The position numbers and the translations under genes were made by a program. A stretch of DNA of 64,000 nt from Symmetrospora coprosmae (taxonomy: Eukaryota; Basidiomycota; Cystobasidiomycetes; Symmetrosporaceae), in assembly GCA_008802785.1 (NCBI GenBank), contig VUYT01000006.1, positions 496,001 to 560,000 on the forward strand, written 5' to 3'. Positions 45,640 through 55,341 of this stretch are shown in pieces (positions within the stretch are counted from its first letter, which is position 1; the number at the start of each line of letters is the position of its first letter). The notes beneath the pieces are model-generated. The model saw only the letters and a program-made list of their open reading frames with translations. It made no database searches and was not told where the DNA came from.

Positions 45640-45795
45640 GGGGATGTAGCTCATCGGTAGAGCGTCTGCTTAGCATCTGGACTTGCTCCAAAGCTTGCGG
45701 AAGGCAGCGGGGTTAGTTCACACCTACCCAACCGACAACACAGCAGAACCCCGGCTGACAGAGTAACTCCTCCAGTTCGACTCCTTCCATCTCCA
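45640..45795 (+). tRNA. tRNA-Ala (AGC), interrupted or intron-containing
   Basis: The 5' half is a clean alanine tRNA: acceptor ggggatg, D-arm gctcatcggtagagc, anticodon arm tctgcttagcat with anticodon AGC. A matching 3' end, catctcca at 45788-45795, pairs with the acceptor including the G3:U70 wobble that marks alanine tRNAs. A B-box-like agttcgactcc precedes it and a run of five T (polymerase III stop) lies about 25 bp downstream. About 75-80 extra bases lie between. A single intron after position 37 does not give good anticodon and T stems (T stem tccag versus ccttc fails), so there may be two introns, or the gene is damaged. Confidence 0.6.
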
Positions 45796-47284
45796 TGAGT
45801 ACAGTAGGAGCTGGCCCTCTTTTTCTTGCCTGCGGGACGTCCCCCTCTATGTGGGTGGCTTGCCGCGATCCCCGCCACCCGCGGACAGCCCGGAACGGTG
45901 CAGGTGCTTCTTTTTACGCGTTTCTACGCTGCATACGATGTAGCAACACTCGAAGAGCACAGTAAACTTCCAAAAATCGCTTTCATCTTACTATTGCGGC
46001 CCCGGTGGCCGTTTCAAGATTTCCGGGCCTGTGCCTGAAAGATGAGGAAGGGCCGGTCGCAAGCAATCTTCTCGCACCATTTATGGTGCGTACGCCTTTC
46101 ACACATGTACATTACTATACTTCTCGCTTCTTAGACGCTCAAGTACGGGCTGCAGTGTCCTGTCCCGCACCCAGCGCCCGGGCTCCATGAAGACACCAGC
46201 TCAGATGCCAGTCGCGTACAGCACTGTTGTCAATGCACTAGCAGTAGGAACACATGCCATGACCATCTAAAACTCAATTAGTCTCGTGTTGCGACCGCAG
46301 CAGGTGTTGTGGTTCCGCGAGCCGCATAGGATTGAAAGGAAGGGAACGACCGGCAATCAGGCACCTTTTCGCGCTCAAGAGCGTTCAGACCTTCTGTTTG
46401 ACTACTATGTACGCACGTCTGGGTCATCCTGCAATCTGCTGCAGCTCAGGCACCACGGCTCCACCATCCCGCGCCACCCTTTCTTCCACCTAGCACCCGC
46501 TGGAGACGCCTATCGCCTATTTTCGAGCTTCACTCAGCTTTGTACTAATCAAGTAGCAGTATACACCATATTCCCAGGACCTTCTGATTCTTTGAGGACT
46601 TTCCGGCTTCACAGCCCCGTCTCGCGTCCTCAGCAACCATCACTGCGGACGGAGACGGAGACGGGGCTCTGCGGGACAGGGCGCGCGCATCTGCCCTTTG
46701 CGACTGCAGACACGCGTTTCAGATGGTCACTACTCATTCCTTCCTGTAAGGCTCCCAGCCCCCACATGTCGCGTATCTTGACGGTACGGCCAACACCGTC
46801 CCGGCGCTGCGGGGCACGGTCAGTCGCGTCTCTGGCACATCAGATAGAGCGCCTCTTCACGCTGCTTGATGAGTGCAGATGTCAGTTCAAGGAGCTATCA
46901 ATGCGTGGCGCAGAGACCCGCAGTCCTATCTGGCTGCTCGGACGCAAAAAGCAGGTCCCAGGCGGATGCAGCAAAAATCAAGAGATTTGGGTAGAGGCCC
47001 ACGGAACCGAAGTTGCGTGCGCACGAGTCAAGGATTTAAAGGTGGCGTACGCACAAGGCGTACGCTTACCCCAGCTACCTCAGATAAGGCCGAGGTTTGG
47101 GTCGCCGTGCTGTGCAAGGTAGCTGGGGCATCCACCAGCGCTTCGTGAGCCGCCGGGGAAACCTCCAGGTAAGTATGAAGAACAGGCTTGATGTTATTGT
47201 ATATATACTTCATACTTTAGGGCCGGACACAGAAGCCCATATCCTATTCGCCCGCACCCACCAACCCTTGAGCTCACACCACAG
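45796..47284. other. Gene-poor island, right part
   Basis: A 1.5-kb stretch. An open frame spans 46286-47122 on the plus strand but starts at GTG and shows no domain. Near the right end are two copies of the palindrome gcgtacgc (about 47045-47065) and a perfect 12-bp inverted repeat. No gene can be supported. Confidence 0.4.
47069..47128. repeat. Perfect 12-bp inverted repeat, 36-nt loop
   Basis: ccccagctacct at 47069-47080 is exactly complementary to aggtagctgggg at 47117-47128. It could form a stem in RNA or be a protein-binding or element-end site. It lies about 155 bp upstream of the PIG-U start codon. Confidence 0.85.
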
Positions 47285-48916
47285 ATGAGTACCCGCCTCT
47301 ATGCAGTCCTGCTCGCAGGCGCTGCTCTCCGCCTCGCACTCTTCTCCTCTCCCACTCTCGTGCAGCTCGCAGGTCCGCGGCTCGAGCTGACCACCCCAGT
47401 CACCTCCTGGAAGTCGCGTGCGTGCGTCCTCCAACGCGTCCATTTTCCAGAACTGACGGCCACACAGTCCAGGAAGGCATCTACCTCTACTCGCGCGGAC
47501 TGGATCCATACGAAGGGAGCCTCTTTCGACAGGTGTGTCCGCCTCGGGGATGTTCCGACTGCCAAAGCTCATATGTCTATGCAGGCACCGCTCCTCCTGC
47601 CACTCTTTCAGGCACTGGGCGACCGAGGCGCATCACTCCTCCTCATTCTGGCGAATGTTGGAACAGCCGCATCCGTAGCTGGCGTGGCGCGCTCAAAGGG
47701 TGGACTTCAGCCCTGGTGGATAGCGATGCTGTGAGTACCGTCTCTGTCAGGCGCATGTCGATATTGACACCCTCCTACAGAACGCTCTTCAATCCGCTCG
47801 CCTTCTTGAGCACGCCATCAAAGTCAACGACAGCCCTGTCCAACTTCCTTCTGGCATCGTCCCTCTACAGCGCAACGAGCGGTACGTCCGTCCCAGCAGC
47901 GATACTGGACCCGAGCTGACCTACCCAACAGGCCATGCCATCCTCGCAACATGCCTCTTCTCGTTCGCCGCCCACATCTCAATGCCGCTGATCCTCCTCC
48001 CCGCCCTGTTACTCGTCATCGCACGGAGCTCTCGCGCAACCCCAGTAAGTGCCATCCGCGTCATGAGACAGCGCCAAGCTGACTTCTGAGCAGACCTCAA
48101 CCTCCAAGGTTGTCTTGCCTGCCTTTCTGTTGCATCAAGGCCTTCTCCTCGGCTCATCCCGGCTGCTTCTTGGCTCCTGGTCATTTCTGCGGACCTACTC
48201 TGCAATGTGAGCTTGCTCGCTCTACGCAAGCAAAACCAGACTGACATGCGATGCAGCCTCACTGTCCAAGATCTTACACCCAATATCGGCCTCCACTGGT
48301 ACTTTTTCATCGAGATATTTGACCACTTCCGCAATTTCTTCATCCTCGTCTTCCAGGCGCATCTCGCGTGCTACGCCATTCCAGTCTGCCTAAAGCTGCA
48401 GTAAGTGCAGTCATTGCGCACTGACAACGTCACTGGCTCACACGCCTTTCCAGATTCGACCCGCTGCTGGCTTTTACCGTGCTCGCAGGCGTCCAGGCCA
48501 TCTTCAAGTCGTACCCTAGCGTTGGCGACATGGCGCTGTATCACTCGCTCCTGGCTCTCTTCCCTGAGCTCGTGCAACGTGGGTCAGATCGCTCCATACA
48601 CTAGCACGACAGCTGAGACCCTCGCATCCGCACAGACATGAAGCACCCGCTGTTCACGGTCATGGCCCATCTCTACACGCTCCTCCTTCTGCCGACCTTC
48701 CACCATCTTTGGCTATACGCAGGGTCTGGCAACAGCAACTTCTTCTACGCCTCGACTTTGGTATGGGCACTAGCGAGCGGATTGGGCGTGCTCGACACTC
48801 TCGGTGCAGGCCTGAAAGCCCGCTTCCTGCTCGAGGAGAAGCAGAAAGGGCATCCTGCTTTCCTGGAGAACGACACAATGCCAAACGAGGACGACTGGGG
48901 TATTGTACAGCAGTAG
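47285..48916 (+). CDS. PIGU: GPI transamidase subunit PIG-U (Gab1/Cdc91)
   Basis: ER membrane subunit of the complex that attaches GPI anchors to proteins. Begins MSTRLYAVLLAGAALRLALF; next conserved piece LQEGIYLYSRGLDPYEGSLF. Then APLLLPLFQAL, a loop, GHAILATCLFSFAAHISMPL and the signature LTPNIGLHWYFFIEIFDHFR. Near the end come FKSYPSVGDMALYHSLLALF, HPLFTVMAHLYTLLLLPTF and YAGSGNSNFFYA, all diagnostic. It ends DDWGIVQQ at TAG 48914-48916. Roughly eight short introns. Multi-pass throughout. The next gene on the opposite strand stops two bases away. Identity is secure; exact boundaries of the middle exons were read from frame continuity only. Confidence 0.92.
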
Positions 48917-48918
48917 TG

Positions 48919-50792
48919 CTACGAATTCAATGAGTCGAGCCAGCCATGCGCAAGTTGCAATCCCGCAATGGCATACTCAGTGCCCAACTTGAGAGTCGCG
49001 ATAGGCAGTGTAACCATCTCCTCAACTGGCGCGTGCAATAAGAGATCAGCAGGGTCGCGACGAAGCCGTCATAGAGCTCACTCACCGAGACCCGAGTCGT
49101 ACCAGCCGCGCGTGAAATACTGACCGCTCCAGAGAAGCACCGTGAGCGTCCACGCCCGTCCCGCCCATGCATCGTACCAGCGCGGCTCGTCGCTGCCTCT
49201 AATGTGTCTGACCGTCTTCTGTACTCCCTCCTCCACTACGACGGCAATACCGCTGCACCAGAAGAACAGCCACTCGAAGGTCTTGCTCGGGTGACCGCCG
49301 TTGATGGCGATGCCTGCTGCTGCGTGCACGACGCCACTGATGCCAAAGGCGCCCAGGATCTTTCCGACCATATGCTCCGGGTCGTGCCTGTTCCAGCTGG
49401 CGGGAATCAGGTTGCGCTGTATCCACTGTCCTGGCCAGACGCCCCAGACAAGGAAAAGCCGAGAGAAGAGCCGATGCCACGACCTGGACCAGAATTGGCG
49501 GACGGTGGTAACCGAAGTGAGAGGCTCGCTGTTCAGTGGTGGCCAGAAGGCTAAATTATGCGTTGTCCTGCGGCGTTCCCTTTCCATATCAGCTCCTGCC
49601 ACTGCCGACTTGAGACCACGCCCACGCACCACTCGCGATATCGCCTGCGCAAGGGTGAAGTAAGAATGGCACCAGCCGTGTATCCCGCTGAAAAGGTGCC
49701 GAACAGGAAGACGCCCTGAGACAGGGTCAGGAGGCCTCTCTGCATCCAGCTGAGCGAGTCGAGGCCAATGCGTGGGTCGGATGCCCTGAAGAGGTAGCGC
49801 TCAAGGGCCAGCGAGCCGAGCACGGTCGGAATGTCGCTGAGGAATAGCTGGTAGAACTCGTCCTCCAGGGTGGGCAGCCAGGTATGCCGACTGTGCCTGA
49901 CATCGGCCGTGGTCCAGCTCCACTGTAAAACTCACTCAGTCAGCGCCAGAGCAGACTGCATAGCGGCGATACTACTCACACCAACTCCTCGCATGGAGGT
50001 CTCGAGATCGATGGCATACAGGCATCGCTGGCCCCAGTCGGGTGTCATGTCCTCGTGATGCTCAGTCATTGTCTTCTCGACGCTCAGCGTTCCGAGCCGC
50101 TTGCGCGCGATGGGATTGTTGTCGAAGAGGGCTTCCGTGATGTGTGCTATGCTCAGATTTCCCTCTGCATAGCGCGATACGAGCGAGTTCCTCCTCGTCG
50201 AGAGCTTGGAGTGAGGGTTGTCAACGTCTGCAGAATGCCGAACTCAGCTCAAGTAGACAGGATTATAGGAGAGAAGTCGACTGACTAGGCTTGGGGTGGT
50301 TCTTCCGCCTCCTGCCCTTGCTGTCTGGCAGCGGCTGAGGCGTACCAGGCGCCGATGTCTCCACTTCGGAATCAGGGTCGTCGAGCGTCTTGAGCTTGCG
50401 CCTGACCCGTCGCGGTATGCGGTTCCGAGACGTAATGAAGAAGACGTCAACGACCCGACTAGCGCCGTACCATCCCGTGAGACTGAGAATGTAGGTGAGA
50501 CCGCAGCTCCATGGGACGTAGTAGCGGAGCGGCAGGCGCGCAAAGAGCACAGTGGCGGTGATGGCCAGCCCTGTTCGAGCGATGCGGATCGCAGATCGCG
50601 CCAGAGGGGACTTGAGATGGTTGAAGGGAGGTAGGAGCACAAGCGCGAAGACTGCAGTGAGGGAGGGGTCTCCAGTTAGTCGCGCCGAACGCACGTCACA
50701 GAGGCTCGCTGAAACGAACAGTAGGCGATCGGAGGCGACACGGCAGCCGCTATCGTCAACGGCTGCGCGCCAGGGATTGGTATGAAGGGCAT
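48919..50792 (-). CDS. Wax-synthase-like membrane O-acyltransferase
   Basis: The diagnostic exon reads TTVRQFWSRSWHRLFSRLFL, then GISGVVHAAAGIAINGGHPS with the His expected in MBOAT-type active sites, and FEWLFFWCSGIAVVVEEGVQ. Earlier exons encode MPFIPIPGAQPLTIAAAVSP, a helix pair LLPPFNHLKSPLARSAIRIA, TGWYGASRVVDVFF and FETSMRG-like DLETSMRG, plus a polar loop with KTLDDPDSEVETSAPGTPQP. The final exon (EEMVTLPIATLKLGTEYA) ends at TAG 48919-48921. The fungal family is annotated as wax synthase domain / TRI7-like and often sits in secondary metabolism, but no such cluster is seen here. Start at 50792 is tentative; the first intron boundary near 50715 was picked to keep frame. Confidence 0.8.
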
Positions 50793-51635
50793 GGCCGCTG
50801 CAGTATCAAAGCTGCGACGCTCGGCGTAGCCCTCACCCGCTGTGCTGCTCGAATGGGTGTGAGGAAGACCTCCGTGCTGCACGTGCTCCGGCCATCATGA
50901 GCCCCTTCAAGCGGACGGAGGCGGCTTGATGTCATACCGAAGAGGAGATAACGCGATCCCACGATGAAGTTCTGTAGTGCACGTACTCATTCGAGCCCAT
51001 AGCTCCGCTTCTTCGTGCTCACAGCTCGGCCCGGAATGGAACTGGAGAAACCGGGACGTCCCCTCGACCTGCGCAAGAATTCGCGGCCGATATCGGAGGA
51101 TCTCGACAACAGATGACGCGTAACGCTTCAGCTGGCTCTATCCTCTTCTCTTGCATCGAAGCAGCTCGACCTCTTCCTTCCCGCGCTTCTCGCCCACGTC
51201 AGCTCGAGCGGCACAGACATCTCGCACGACCATCGGGTACGAGATTGAAGACGGGGCGCGTGGGATCGGCAACAATGCAAGCGGTTCAATGCTCTCGTAA
51301 GATGTTCCCACTATAGTCGAGCATCTCCGTTTGCTCGTCCGTCCTCGGACATCCGCAGTTCCGCACGCCGGAGAGCCGCAGAGCATTGCAGGCTCCATAG
51401 TGCTCGGCCGTAGCCTAAGACGCCCTACTTTGGCTGATGCCTTCCTTAGGTGTGAACCAGTCTTATCGCACAGTGATTATCCTGCCAACGTGCTAGCTGT
51501 TCCATTATCCTCTTCCCGAGGCGTCGGCGATGCCGATCGCCTGGTGAGACCCAAACAAGGCGATCAAGATGGCGTCTGCCTCTGAACGCATCTCTGCTCC
51601 GCTCCAACTCGACCACGACCACGGAATTCTTACCG
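50793..51635. other. Intergenic region
   Basis: An 843-bp gap between divergent starts (acyltransferase minus, F-box-like gene plus). Short frames only; a codon-like MASASERISAP frame just before 51636 could be an alternative start in another frame. No RNA gene seen. Confidence 0.4.
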
Positions 51636-53315
51636 ATGTTGCTGCTCACACATCTATTGCCTGAGATTCTGGAGGCTATCTTCGAGCACCTTTACCACGA
51701 CGTCGTTCAAGATGCAGAAATCGATGACAAGGCGTCCTACGGGAGAGTGAGATACATAACAGTCTCGAAGCAGCTGGTACGTGATTGGTTGTGCTATTAC
51801 ACAGGACTTGCAGGGGACGCCTCGAACCGTTATCGCTGACAGTTCCGCTGGTCCTGCTTGTCCGTCACACCCTGCCTCTTTACTAGCGCCCGTACACTCT
51901 GGTGTGCAAAGGCCTTTACAGTTACGCTCAGAGTCTAGTCTATCGGCGACTCGACCTGGATCTGAGACACGCATCGCATGCCAATCTCATGCACGACTTA
52001 TTGCGCACGGAGGATGAAGTCCGCCTGCACGCAGTCAAGCATCTTTCGATTGACAATCAACCGGCCAGCGTACGTCGAGTAGCGTAGTACTGTAGCGACG
52101 CTGCGGCACAGTCTGATTATCTTCTCAGCAATCTGGCTCGCAGGGTACAATTTGATGATGTACGGCCAGCCAAACAAGCCGTGGACCGAGGATGACTGGC
52201 CACTCTCACCGGTCGAATATGGCGCTGTTCTTGCCCGTCTGTCCTCTCTGCAGCGATTCCACATTCACAGGCCAGTCAGCAGCTCAACTGTCGCCTGGAG
52301 CATCGGAGATGGTCTCCGTCGATGGAAGACGCTCGAACACCTCCATTTCTGCCTGCCGTTGTCTTCGGACCGCGGTGTCGATGCCAAAACGCAAGCGCTT
52401 CAGGCAGAGATTCCACTTGCATTGGCCCAAGGTCTCGACCTCGAAGTGCTCATCCTCGATAGCGTACCGTCACACACTATCACAGCGGATGCGGAGCGCC
52501 TCATCGCATAGAGTGGAGGCCTGCGTACGCATTGCCTCGTTCTCACAGACATACGGGCGCGAAGACGAGGACCCACCGACTCTATTCCTTACATGGAATG
52601 GCTTGGGAGAATCACACAAACACCGCCAATGACATTGCGAACCGAGCACGTCAACCGTGCCTCGCTTCGACAGGCGCTGGCAGCATGGGGCTCGGGCCTG
52701 AAGGTTCTGGAGCTGGAACGTGTATATCCATATGGCGAACGCGTACCGGAGCCACTCAACGCCAGCGACATCGAACACATGCGCAACCATTGCACGAGGC
52801 TTGAAAGCCTCAGTGTTAGTACCATGCACATCAGCACCTCCGTTCTTGCCGCCATGCCGGCATTGATCACCGCTCTTGGGTTACGGTGGGCGGATCTCAC
52901 CATCGATGCCGCAGAGCGAAGTCCAGCTCATCACGAAAGCCCGCACTGGGCGCTGCTCAATTGGCTGCCCTCGACTTTCATTCGCGACATCAACATCGAA
53001 GACACATCGGGATGCGCCTCGTGGGATGAGCTCGACGAGCCGGACGAGATGCCATTCGGCGAAGTGAAGCTTGTCCTAGCCAGATATCACGTCGACGCTA
53101 TCCTTTTGGATGCGGCCTGCAAGAAGCGAGGAGTGTTTGTGCAAACCACTTCCTTTGCGCAGCAAGTAGAGAATGTGCAGGACCTGGTCAGACGAAGCGA
53201 GGAGTACTTGGCGCAATTCCAGGCTGCTGCTGAGGCAGAGGCCAACGAACAACTTGCCGGAGGTGCAGATGGAGGCGTAGACACGAATGCTGATGCGGGC
53301 ATCGATACGCAGTAG
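51636..53315 (+). CDS. F-box / leucine-rich-like protein (model tentative)
   Basis: The N-terminus MLLLTHLLPEILEAIFEHLY fits an F-box (LP-E-I hydrophobic pattern), the Skp1-binding part of SCF ubiquitin ligases. Exons 51636-51776 and 51887-52069 join in frame: RPYTLVCKGLYSYAQSLVYR, also F-box-like. Later segments carry leucine-rich words: VLARLSSLQRFHIH, WKTLEHLHFCLPLSS, LDLEVLILDS and, after a gap, SGLKVLELERVYPYG and CTRLESLSVSTMHIS. The tail is Ala/Glu/Asp-rich ending NADAGIDTQ. One in-frame TAG at 52509-52511 separates the two halves; a 48-nt intron (gtaccg at 52463 to cgcatag at 52511) would remove it. Acceptor near 52135 is also unsettled. It may be a normal gene or a decaying one. Confidence 0.55.
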
Positions 53316-53618
53316 GGCCCAGACGCGGGAAGTCATGCCGTTCCGGCCAGCACCTGGCCTTATGCTTCGAGAGCTCGGCATGGCTCTCTTCGTAGCCAGG
53401 GCTGCAGATACATAGGGTACATGGTGCTATGAAATTCGCGCATCACGATTGCGCAGATACCGCGCTTTTGTACTCCGTTACCTCTCCGCTTTGCAGGGTG
53501 CCTGTCAGGCTTGTCGTGGAGCTCCAGGCATAGCTCACGCCTCCCTTCATCGGCCCGGGGAAGATGCACTTATCGTGATCTTTGACTGATCGGTTTGCCT
53601 TGTGCGAGCTCTGGCAGC
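53316..53618. other. Intergenic region between convergent genes
   Basis: A 303-bp gap between two stop codons on opposite strands. No gene seen; 3' UTR sequence presumed. Confidence 0.4.
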
Positions 53619-55198
53619 CTACACGCCATTCGTCTTTGCCCCCGGAATCTGGTAGTTGTAGTACCGCGCGTAGTAGCTACTCTGGGCAGGCGAGAGTTCC
53701 GTCTTTGGCGCGTCGCTCCTGCCTCCATTCGGGAACGCGCCGTACATGAACCCAGCGTACAGTCCCGCGACATTGACGCCTGCGCTGTTGGCCTGCTGCT
53801 GCCCGGCAATGACGCTCGTATCGCTCGCACTGCCGAGCTTCTCCTTGCCCCACGCGCACTTGACGGGGCGGTTGTGCACAGGCACACCATTGACGTTGAC
53901 GATAGCCTGAGCGGCGCTCTGGTGCGTGTCGAGCTTGACAAACGCGAACGCGCTCGCTTTTTCCGTCGAGGCGTGCACGCGGACCTCGGCAGTGTACCCG
54001 AACCGCGCAAAGAGCGGGATGAGGTCGCCCTGCTGCACCTCGGGCGCGAGATTGCCCACGTACACGGTCGAGTTGGACGGCGGCGCCTGCTGTACCACCA
54101 CGTCGTACGTGAGCGGCTTGGCCGGCTGAAAGCGCGGGGCTTGCGGAGGCGGCCGTTGTCCCTGACCCTGCTGCGGAGGTTGCTGCTGCTGCTGTTGTTG
54201 CTGAGGCGCGAGGTAAGGGTTCTCTGGCTGGTCCTGCAGCGTTGTTGCTGCTGCTGGCTGTCCGTCCGGGCCGAGCCCTGTGCCCGGCACATCACCGGGT
54301 TGCGTAGCTGTCGATGATGCGGCTGCCTCTCCCGCGGCCGGTGGTGCACCTGCAGCTCCTCCTTCCGCTGGCGGACCAAGGAAAGGCGGCAAGTTCGAGA
54401 TGCGCACGGGTCCGCCAGCTCCTGGAGCTCCCGGTCCCGGCCCAGGTCCCGGTGCTCCACCTTCTCCTCCTGTCCGCTGGTTCGCCCAGTTGACCCTGAT
54501 GGCTCTGCTACCCAACCACTCTCCATTCATGGCGTTGATTGCCTGCTCGGCGTCTGCGCGCTCCCTGTACGCGAGGAAACCGTAGCCCCTGCTCTTACCC
54601 GTCGCGAGATCCCACATGACGCGGGCGTCCGAGAGCGAGCCGAACGCTGCAAAGGCCTTTTTGAGCGTTTCGTCGTTGAGCTCTGGCGACAGGTCTCCCA
54701 CAAAGACATGAAAGTGGCTCGAGAGGTCCTCCTTCTGCACTGCGTTGGTGTTGCTCTGGTGCGCCCAGTTGACCTTGATTTCCGTGTCAAAGATCTTGCG
54801 CCCGTTGAGCGCGTTGAGGGCGGCCTCGGCCATGGGAATGGCAGAGAACTCGACAAAGCCGTAGTTGAGTCCGCCGTGCTGAAAGTTGCGGTCCGGGATG
54901 AGCTTGACGCCAATGACCTGGCCGTAGACTGCAAAGATCTCGCCGAGGATGGGCTCGGAGACTCGAGGCGAGAGGTTCCCGACGTAGAGGTGGGCTCTGC
55001 GCAGCAGCGAGGTGGACAGACGCATCAAGCACGGCGTTCCAATTGTATGTCAGCATCCTCCGCATCTGAGCACCAGCCAGGCTGCCTTGCTTGCAGCGGG
55101 GCCGCTGTCGTGTGATCTCCTGCGTGGACCCACCTCCCTCCAGGACCGGGCGCCTGTCCGACTCCCATGCCCATTCCGGGCATCTGCATCTGTGCCAT
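53619..55198 (-). CDS. TIA-1/Pub1-type RNA-binding protein with three RRMs
   Basis: Binds U-rich RNA and acts in splicing, mRNA stability or stress granules in related fungi and animals. Exons (minus) 55198-55134 and 54996-53619 join in frame to 480 residues. A Met/Gly/Pro start MAQMQMPGMGMG leads to RRM1 (AHLYVGNLSPRVSEP; LNYGFVEFSAI), RRM2 (HVFVGDLSPELND; SRGYGFLAYRE) and, after a Gly/Pro/Gln linker with a poly-Gln run, RRM3 (STVYVGNLAPEVQ; SAFAFVKLDTHQ). RNP1 and RNP2 aromatic residues are kept in RRM1 and RRM2. The C-terminus is Tyr-rich (SSYYARYYNYQIPGAK). The order (two close RRMs, linker, third RRM) is that of Pub1/Nam8/TIA-1; I cannot choose between them. Confidence 0.92.
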
Positions 55199-55341
55199 GG
55201 GGCTGCGCTCTGTAATTTGTGTGTGTGCTCGTCGCCTTCCTAGATGGTGCTCGATATCCCGCCTGGCAGTTGTCAAGAGGAAGACCCTTGTCGTCGTCGT
55301 CGTCGTCGTCCTGTGTCGCCCTTTCGCCTCTCACCAGCAGG
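55199..55341. promoter_or_regulatory. 143-bp divergent promoter, TIA-like / Rab-like
   Basis: Only 143 bp separate two start codons on opposite strands. It contains a (CGT)n/(TCG)n run at about 55290-55310. Both genes must be driven from this short region, or one from inside the other's leader. Confidence 0.6.

Noticed and set aside
46286-47122. Open frame of 278 codons in the gene-poor island
   Set aside because: GTG start, no early ATG, no domain or repeat, and it runs into the inverted repeat; composition does not look protein-coding.
47285-50792. PIG-U and acyltransferase as part of a secondary-metabolite cluster
   Set aside because: No synthase, cytochrome P450 or cluster regulator is nearby; the neighbours are housekeeping genes.
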